Shown here: piece by piece, positions 14,818-19,914 of the stretch
Layout: each line of letters opens with the position of its first letter
Numbering within the stretch: position 1 is the first letter of the stretch
Source of the DNA: an uncultured Alphaproteobacteria bacterium
GTDB taxonomy: Bacteria > Pseudomonadota > Alphaproteobacteria > Caulobacterales > Parvularculaceae
NCBI GenBank assembly: GCA_937895955.1
Contig: CALAZI010000151.1
Coordinates: 1-19,914 of the forward strand
Reading direction: 5' to 3'
DNA: 19,914 bases
Position numbers and translations under genes: made by a program
The notes under the pieces: model-generated
Told to the model about the DNA's origin: nothing
The model's input: the letters and a program-made list of their open reading frames with translations, nothing else
The model's database searches: none

Positions 14818-15618
14818 TCAGGCGAGCGCGACGCCGCCCTTGACGACGCGGGCGAGGACGAGCGCATCGACCCGGCGCGCGCCTGCGCGTTTCAGCGCGC
14901 GAGCGCAGGCGGAGAGCGTCGCCCCGGTCGTCAACACGTCGTCGATGAGAAGGATGCGGGCGCCCGCAACGCGCGCGTTCATGTCTTCGCGCACGGCGAA
15001 CGCGCCGGCGACGTTTCGGCGCCGGGCGTCGGGCGACAGGTTTTTCTGCGGCGGCGTCGACCGGATGCGCTGAAGGAGCATCGGCTCAACCGGCAAGGAC
15101 GTCGCGCGGCCAAGCGCGAGCGCGAGAAGCGCGGCCTGATTGAACCGTCTTGAAATGAGACGCCGGCGATGCAGCGGCGTCGGCGCGAGGATGACGTCTT
15201 CAGCGAAAAGCGGCGCGCCAGCGCGTTTGAGCCAGCCGGCGAACAGCCGCGCCAGCTCGGTCCGGTCCGAATGTTTGAAAGAAACAATCAAGCCGTGGCT
15301 CGCCTCGTCGTAAACGACGGCGGCGCGCGCGCTGTCGAAATCAGGCGGCTCGGCGGCGCAGCGCGCGCAAATCGCTTCCGCCGCGATCTCGTGAGAGAAC
15401 GGCGCGCCGCAATGATTGCAGACGGGGCTTTCAACAAATTGAATGCGCGCCCATGCCGAAGGCGACAAGAGACCCGGCGCCGAAACAGGTTCGCCGGTTA
15501 ACGGGCAGAGCGGCGGCGTGACGACATCGAGGAGCCCGCCGACGGGATTTACGCTCAATTTTAAGTTTTTTCGCAACGCACAGACCCGCTGATAGTCGCG
15601 TAATTTCCGCGTTTTCAC
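14818..15618 (-). CDS. comF: ComF-family phosphoribosyltransferase-like protein
   Basis: The product is up to 266 aa. An N-terminal zinc-ribbon-like part has cysteines at 38, 67, 70, 84 and 87 (PVCNHCGAPF, ICARCAAEPP). The type I PRTase domain follows, with LAPTPLHRRRLISRRFNQA (144-162) and the PRPP loop ILLIDDVLTTGATL (222-235). ComF proteins act in DNA uptake or replication-restart processes in other bacteria; the substrate is not settled. I used the GTG at 15618; there is no good ribosome site, and the residues before about 28 do not look family-like, so a TTG near residue 21 could be the true start. The 140-bp gap to the next, divergent gene holds an unusual hairpin leader. Confidence 0.88.
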   Translation of the reverse strand: MKTRKLRDYQRVCALRKNLKLSVNPVGGLLDVVTPPLCPLTGEPVSAPGLLSPSAWARIQFVESPVCNHCGAPFSHEIAAEAICARCAAEPPDFDSARAAVVYDEASHGLIVSFKHSDRTELARLFAGWLKRAGAPLFAEDVILAPTPLHRRRLISRRFNQAALLALALGRATSLPVEPMLLQRIRSTPPQKNLSPDARRRNVAGAFAVREDMNARVAGARILLIDDVLTTGATLSACARALKRAGARRVDALVLARVVKGGVALA

Positions 15619-15692
15619 CGCTTATGGATAACGCGAATTAACCGAGTTTCCTAACAAATCTTCAATGACGGAACTTTTAGAAAGGCAGTCGG

Positions 15693-15747
15693 AGGCGACC
15701 GCATGTCGGCCGCCCTGCGGGGTAGGACCTGCGGCCGCCTTTTTGTT
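15693..15747 (+). terminator. Terminator-like hairpin in the leader of the Tad-like genes
   Basis: AGGCGACCGC (15693-15702) can pair with GCGGCCGCCT (15731-15740) with a single A-C mismatch, directly followed by TTTT then GTT. CGGCCGC (15707-15713) with the same 3' arm, and GGCGACC with GGCCGCC (15694-15700 with 15708-15714, one mismatch), are alternatives. No plus-strand gene lies upstream, so this would end either a short RNA or the leader of the Tad-like operon, whose ATG is 12 bases further on. It could be an attenuator or the end of a small RNA starting near 15660. Confidence 0.4.
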
Positions 15748-15758
15748 GGAGAGTTCTT

Positions 15759-17840
15759 ATGCGGTTGCTAAATGGCTTTGCGAGCGACAAGCGCGGCAAC
15801 ATATCGATCATGTTCGCCTTCATGCTTGTTCTTGTGTTGTTGTTCACCGGCGGCGCTATCGACTACACGCGGCGAAACGCGGTGAGAGCAGACCTGATCG
15901 ACTCGCTCGACGCGGCCGGTCTCGCCATGGCGCAGCTCGACGAATCGAACCCCGCGATCATGCAGAACATGACGCCGGCCGAGAAGACCAACTATCTGAA
16001 GGATTACGGCAGGCGGTTCTTCCACGAGAATTTCGGCTACGAGAATGAGATCAAGAATTTCTCGCTCGACTTCGTCGTGACGGAACAGAAGATCACGCCG
16101 GTCGCGACGGGCGAGATCAAGACGCTGTTCCTCGCCGCCGCCGAGCGGCTGCTCGGCAATCCGGGCGGCGCCGACACGCTGTCGATGTCAGCCTCGACCG
16201 AGATCACGCGCCGCGGCTCCGGCCCGATCGAGCTTGCGCTCGTCCTCGACGTCACCGGCTCGATGAACAGCTATGTCGGCAGCAAGAGGAAAATCGATTC
16301 GCTGAAGGAAGCCGTCGACGCCCTCCTCGACGAGCTTTACGGCGACGCCGACAACGCGACCAGCGAATATGTCAAAACGTCGGTCGTCCCGTTCGCCGCC
16401 TATGTGAATTCAGGCGCGGCGGTTTATGACGACGGATCGGCGGCGTGGGACAGCGCGTGGAGCGACACGAGCGCGCAATCATCTTACCACGGCGCGCATT
16501 TCCTTCATGTTGATTCAACCGGAACGATCGACTTGACCACGAAAGTCAATCATTTCGAGCTTTACAACTCGATCTCCGGCACAAACTGGGCAGGCTGCAA
16601 TATGGAGCTCGCCTATCCGCTCGACGAAATCGACGTCGATGCGGGCGCCGCAGCGTCGAACGCCGTGATCAACTCCTATGGAACGGCGCCGACGGGCGCG
16701 TCAGGCTCGGTGGTCACAACCGCCTTCAGTTCCGCGCCGACGCCAAAGCTCAGCGTGGCGACGCTCTCAACGGCGGCCAACACGCTTTTCGTACCTCAAT
16801 TCGCGGCGGACGATCCCGATTGCGACAGCTCGAATGAATGCGAATGGAGTTCAAGCAACCAATCGCTGAACGGAATCACTTATAAGGGCAACTGGTTTCA
16901 CAATCCCGGCAACAACAGTTACGGCAACTACGACGGCTACAATAACAGCTACATCAGCGACAAGCAGTACACCTACAAGTCGCCGAGCACCTATCTCCAA
17001 CAGTATTTGCCGATCGCGAAAAAAGCGCTTGAGGTTCTTCGCTATCACAGCGGCTATTCGGGCTCGAGCTCCAGATGCCCGTCAACCGGGACGCAGGACA
17101 GCGCGTTGAACACATGGCTCTCTGCGCGCGGCGCCACGGATTGCTTCGACGCCGAATACAATCTGCGTCAAGCCTATGTCGGCTATTACAATGACTCTGA
17201 TCCGAGCAACAAAAGATATGTCGGCAAATACGATCTTTCGAGCAGCGTCAGCTCGTCGCGCGGGCCGAACGACAACTGCCCGTCGGCGCCGATTTTCGTC
17301 GCCTCGGAAGACAAGGCGAAGATCCAGGACTTCGTCGACGATCTGACCCCGGGCGGCAACACGAACTCTGCCGAAGGCATGATGTGGGGCTGGCGCGTTC
17401 TCTCGCCCGAAGCGCCGTTCGAAAGCGAGTTCGACTATAATGACGGCAAATGGCAGAAAGCGGTCGTGCTGATGACCGACGGTTTCAACACCATCAGTTC
17501 CGCGGACACGCCCTGGGGCACCGAGCTTGGCCCCTACGGCTACGGCCGCGAGGAGCGGATGGGCGTCGGGATCAACACGTCGAGCGAGATGCGCGACCAG
17601 TTCGACGACAAGCTCGTTCGCATCTGCTCGCGCATGAAGGCGAAGGGCATCCTCGTTTACGCCGTCACCTTCGGGCTCGACGACAACGACCCGGATGAAA
17701 AGGCGACGAAAGACGTCTTCCGCGCCTGCGCGACAGAACCCGAGGAGCCCTATTACTTCGACGCGCCGGACGGCGACGAGCTGAAAACCGCCTTCGCCGA
17801 CATCGCGTCGGACCTCGTCGACCTGCACGTCAGCAAATAG
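15759..17840 (+). CDS. TadG-like pilus-assembly protein with von Willebrand A domain
   Basis: The 693-aa product has a TadE/TadG-type N-terminus (KRGNISIMFAFMLVLVLLFT, 11-30), one membrane helix, and then a long extracytoplasmic region. A VWA domain starts at LVLDVTGSMNSY (161-172) with metal-site residues Asp164, Thr166 and Ser168, and resumes after a large insertion with GGNTNSAEG (532-540) and LMTDGF (571-576). The insertion (about 210-520) is rich in Ser, Asn, Tyr and Gly, especially 380-400. The ectodomain has eight cysteines (280, 355, 361, 440, 462, 507, 623, 656), so disulfides are likely. Unlike the two genes that follow, it lacks Glu at the fifth position after the N-terminal Gly, so it should not be cut by prepilin peptidase. 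GGAGA lies 7-11 bases before the ATG. TadG proteins anchor or tip the Flp pilus; a free adhesin is also possible. Confidence 0.9.
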   Translation: MRLLNGFASDKRGNISIMFAFMLVLVLLFTGGAIDYTRRNAVRADLIDSLDAAGLAMAQLDESNPAIMQNMTPAEKTNYLKDYGRRFFHENFGYENEIKNFSLDFVVTEQKITPVATGEIKTLFLAAAERLLGNPGGADTLSMSASTEITRRGSGPIELALVLDVTGSMNSYVGSKRKIDSLKEAVDALLDELYGDADNATSEYVKTSVVPFAAYVNSGAAVYDDGSAAWDSAWSDTSAQSSYHGAHFLHVDSTGTIDLTTKVNHFELYNSISGTNWAGCNMELAYPLDEIDVDAGAAASNAVINSYGTAPTGASGSVVTTAFSSAPTPKLSVATLSTAANTLFVPQFAADDPDCDSSNECEWSSSNQSLNGITYKGNWFHNPGNNSYGNYDGYNNSYISDKQYTYKSPSTYLQQYLPIAKKALEVLRYHSGYSGSSSRCPSTGTQDSALNTWLSARGATDCFDAEYNLRQAYVGYYNDSDPSNKRYVGKYDLSSSVSSSRGPNDNCPSAPIFVASEDKAKIQDFVDDLTPGGNTNSAEGMMWGWRVLSPEAPFESEFDYNDGKWQKAVVLMTDGFNTISSADTPWGTELGPYGYGREERMGVGINTSSEMRDQFDDKLVRICSRMKAKGILVYAVTFGLDDNDPDEKATKDVFRACATEPEEPYYFDAPDGDELKTAFADIASDLVDLHVSK

Positions 17841-17860
17841 GCGAAGGAGAGGACCGCGCC

Positions 17861-18442
17861 ATGCTGATCCGCAACATGAAAAAAGCGACGGCTCACGCCA
17901 TCGCCGCGCTCAAGGACAAGGCGGGCGCGACGGCGGTCGAATTCTCCCTCGTCGTCACGCCTTTCCTGATGATCATGATGTCGACCTTCGAAGTCGGCTG
18001 GTTCTATTTCGCCAATTCGCAGGTCGATTCGGCGGTGACCGCCGCGGCGCGTTTCATCCGCACCGGCCAGGCGCAGGAAGGCGGCTTCGACAAGGACGAA
18101 TTCTTCAACAAGGTTTGTCCCTCTCTCGCCCCCTTCGGCGATTGCAATCAGACCCTGACGGTCGAAGTCGACACGTTTTCGAGCTTCGCGGAGCTCGCCG
18201 CCGACACCTCGCCGGTCGTCTGCACGAATGACGACACGTCGAAGATCACGGCGCTCTCCTATGATCCGGGCGGCGACAACGCGATCGTCAGGATCCGCAT
18301 CTGCCTGCTCTACAAGACGATGAATCCGACGATCGGCGTCAACGTGTCGAATGTCGACGGCGGCAAACGCCGTCTCTACGGCTCCTATATTTTCCGCAAC
18401 GAGCCCTATTCCAAGAACAACCGGACGACGCCGTCGTCATGA
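17861..18442 (+). CDS. TadE-like pseudopilin
   Basis: The 193-aa product has a basic leader ending at Gly22 and a hydrophobic helix (ATAVEFSLVVTPFLMIMMST) with Glu27 at position +5 after that Gly, the type IV prepilin cut-site pattern. This matches TadE pseudopilins, which are processed by a TadV-type peptidase. The remaining 140 residues are extracytoplasmic with four cysteines. It starts 20 bp after the TadG-like gene with AAGGAGAGG as ribosome site, so the two are co-transcribed. TadE or TadF cannot be told apart with certainty. Confidence 0.88.
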   Translation: MLIRNMKKATAHAIAALKDKAGATAVEFSLVVTPFLMIMMSTFEVGWFYFANSQVDSAVTAAARFIRTGQAQEGGFDKDEFFNKVCPSLAPFGDCNQTLTVEVDTFSSFAELAADTSPVVCTNDDTSKITALSYDPGGDNAIVRIRICLLYKTMNPTIGVNVSNVDGGKRRLYGSYIFRNEPYSKNNRTTPSS

Positions 18443-18468
18443 CGCGCCGGCCAGCAAGGTGAAGTGAC

Positions 18469-19068
18469 ATGCGCATCAAACAGCAACCAGTAGAGCGCTC
18501 GCCGGTCGCCGGCCTCGCCGGCGACAAGAGCGGCATCGCCGCGACTGAATTCGCGATGCTCTTGCCCGTTATGACGTTTATGTTCTTCGGCATGCTCGAA
18601 GGCTCCGATCTTTTCACCGTCAATCGCCGGCTCGCCAACGCAACGAACTCGCTTGTCGATCTCGTCGCGCAGGAGCCGACGATTACGGAAGCCGAACTAA
18701 GCGATTTGATGATCGGCGTGACGCGCATTCTCGAGCCGACGGACACCTCCACCGTCTCCATGTCGGTCATTTCAGTCATCAAGGGCGCGAACGCCAATGA
18801 TCCGGTGAAGGTGCACTGGAGCCGCGACGGCCACGGCCAGGAGCCGTACCCCGCAGGATCGACCTATCCCAAGCTCGACGACGAGACCACGCTCTTCCCC
18901 AACTCGTCCCTGCTGGTCGTCGAAATCGACTATGACTATGAATCGGGACTGACGGGAAAAGTCTTCACGATGCCGTTCGACTTTTCCCACCAGGCGGCGC
19001 GCTGGCCGCGCAAATCCTCCCGCGTGCAGCTCTGCGCGACGGCGGACCCGGCGAGCTGCACCTCCTGA
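18469..19068 (+). CDS. TadE/TadF-like pseudopilin
   Basis: The 199-aa product again has a leader ending at Gly22, then IAATEFAMLLPVMTFMFF with Glu27 at +5, the same cut-site geometry as the previous gene. The rest is extracytoplasmic; two cysteines lie at its C-terminus (QLCATADPASCTS), probably one disulfide. AAGGTGA lies before the ATG, and the gap to the previous gene is 26 bp, so this is the third gene of one operon. With TadG-like and TadE-like partners it fills the TadF place, but no tadA, tadB, tadC, rcpA, flp or tadV gene is in the window, so the assembly machinery would have to be elsewhere in the genome. Confidence 0.87.
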   Translation: MRIKQQPVERSPVAGLAGDKSGIAATEFAMLLPVMTFMFFGMLEGSDLFTVNRRLANATNSLVDLVAQEPTITEAELSDLMIGVTRILEPTDTSTVSMSVISVIKGANANDPVKVHWSRDGHGQEPYPAGSTYPKLDDETTLFPNSSLLVVEIDYDYESGLTGKVFTMPFDFSHQAARWPRKSSRVQLCATADPASCTS

Positions 19069-19129
19069 TCGCCGCGCCGCGCGCCCGGCGATTATTGCCG
19101 CAGGCGGGTTGAGCGCCTAAAGGCGTCGC

Positions 19130-19914
19130 ATGAGCCAGGCGACGCCGCCCGCAATCTTCAATCGACGTCTTTACGCGCTGCGCCGCAGCCGCGCCGCCCG
19201 AACGATCGCCGATCATGAATTTCTTCACCGCCGGTCGATGGAAGACATCGTCGACCGGCTTGAATCGGTGACGCGGCGCTTTCCGCGCGCGCTCCTTATC
19301 GGCGTCGGCCCCTTGAGAACGCTGCTGACGACGGAGTGCGGCGTTGACGAGATTGTTGAAGCCGACGCCGCAACGACGCGGCTTTCGCCTGACGCTCGCG
19401 GCGTCGCGCTCGACGAGGAGCGCCTGCCCTTCGCGCCGGCCTCGTTCGATCTCATCGTCAATCTCCTCAGCCTGCATTCGGCGAATGACCTCATCGGCGC
19501 GCTCGTTCAGATGCGCATCGCGCTGAAGCCGGACGGGCTGATGATCGCCTCGCTGTTCGGCGAGGAGACGCTGCGCGAATTGCGCGGCGCTCTTTATGCG
19601 GGCGAGGCCGCCCACGCCGGCGGCGTCAGCCCGCGCGTCGCTCCTTTCGCCAGCGTAAAGGATCTCGGCGCGGCGCTGCAGCGCGCCGGATTTGCGCTGC
19701 CCGTCGCCGATCTCGACCGCGTCCGCGTCGCCTATCGCGACCCCGCGCGCCTTGTTCGCGATTTGCGCGGCATGGGAGAAACGAATTGTCTCGCGCGGCG
19801 CGGCAAGGGATTGAGGCGCGACGCGACGGCGGCCGCCATGGCGGCCTTGGCGGAAGCGAAAGAAACGACGTTCGATCTTGTCACGCTGACCGGCTGGGCG
19901 CCGCATGAAAGCCA
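19130..19914 (+). CDS. BioC/NDUFAF5-like methyltransferase, partial at the right edge
   Basis: The 261 visible codons run off the window. MSQATPPAIFNRRLYALRRS and AADHEFLH-like TIADHEFLHRRSMEDIVDRL (25-44) match the NDUFAF5/BioC-related family that stands next to comF in alphaproteobacteria. Motif I is unusual (ALLIGVGPLRTLL), lacking the glycine-rich DxGxGxG form. DLIVNLLSLHSANDL (106-120) and LKPDGLMIASLFGEETLREL (132-151) are the family's motifs, and GMGETN (213-218) is also typical. Members elsewhere modify respiratory complex I or act in biotin synthesis; the former seems likelier. An in-frame TAA four codons upstream fixes the ATG as the first possible start, with AAAGGCG before it. The 61-bp gap after the pseudopilin holds no clear terminator. 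Confidence 0.85.
   Translation, partial: MSQATPPAIFNRRLYALRRSRAARTIADHEFLHRRSMEDIVDRLESVTRRFPRALLIGVGPLRTLLTTECGVDEIVEADAATTRLSPDARGVALDEERLPFAPASFDLIVNLLSLHSANDLIGALVQMRIALKPDGLMIASLFGEETLRELRGALYAGEAAHAGGVSPRVAPFASVKDLGAALQRAGFALPVADLDRVRVAYRDPARLVRDLRGMGETNCLARRGKGLRRDATAAAMAALAEAKETTFDLVTLTGWAPHES

Noticed and set aside
15665..16048. Plus-strand 127-codon frame starting in the Tad leader, as a small gene or leader peptide
   Set aside because: It is mostly out of frame with the TadG-like gene it overlaps, becomes Arg-rich there, and has no good ribosome site.

Overview
The window is GC-rich, densely coded DNA from an alphaproteobacterium. The evidence is gene content and order: lysC and ptsP divergent from ubiG, a rodZ-like gene just upstream of ispG, and a methyltransferase / comF / grxC / nitrilase / DUF1178 neighbourhood. 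These are recalled as typical alphaproteobacterial arrangements, and no search was run. I cannot name the genus. No rRNA, tRNA, CRISPR array, insertion sequence or phage gene was seen, and no gap between genes exceeds about 150 bp.

Layout. (1) 1-680, minus strand: two tandem paralogous single-pass membrane proteins of unknown function; the second runs off the left edge. (2) 777-3360, minus: ispG (isoprenoid precursor synthesis), a small secreted four-cysteine protein, and an inner-membrane protein that joins a RodZ-type DNA-binding/cytoskeletal N-terminus to a TonB-type C-terminus. (3) 3503-7047, minus: ptsP (nitrogen PTS enzyme I) coupled to lysC (aspartokinase). (4) 7168-7923, plus: ubiG (ubiquinone synthesis), divergent from lysC and overlapping tetR tail to tail. 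(5) 7908-11226, minus: emrA-emrB-tetR, a self-regulated multidrug efflux operon with a clear palindromic operator in front of emrA. (6) 11357-13093, minus: a cyclic-nucleotide-domain patatin phospholipase of the NTE type. (7) 13179-15618, minus: comF, grxC, a Nit1-like amidase and a DUF1178 zinc-ribbon protein; the last three overlap. (8) 15759-19068, plus: a Tad-pilus-like trio (VWA-containing TadG-like, then two TadE/TadF-like pseudopilins), preceded by a leader with an orphan terminator-like hairpin. (9) 19130 to the right edge, plus: a BioC/NDUFAF5-like methyltransferase, incomplete.

Most of the window is housekeeping: isoprenoids, aspartate-family amino acids, ubiquinone, nitrogen PTS and glutathione-linked redox repair. 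Two accessory blocks appear to sit inside it: the efflux/patatin block between ubiG and the DUF1178 gene, and the Tad-like trio between comF and the methyltransferase. I found no unmistakable new multi-gene system. The best leads are the RodZ-TonB chimera with its secreted neighbour and possible ribosome-site switch, the hairpin leader before the Tad-like trio, and a possible internal start in lysC that would give a separate regulatory subunit.
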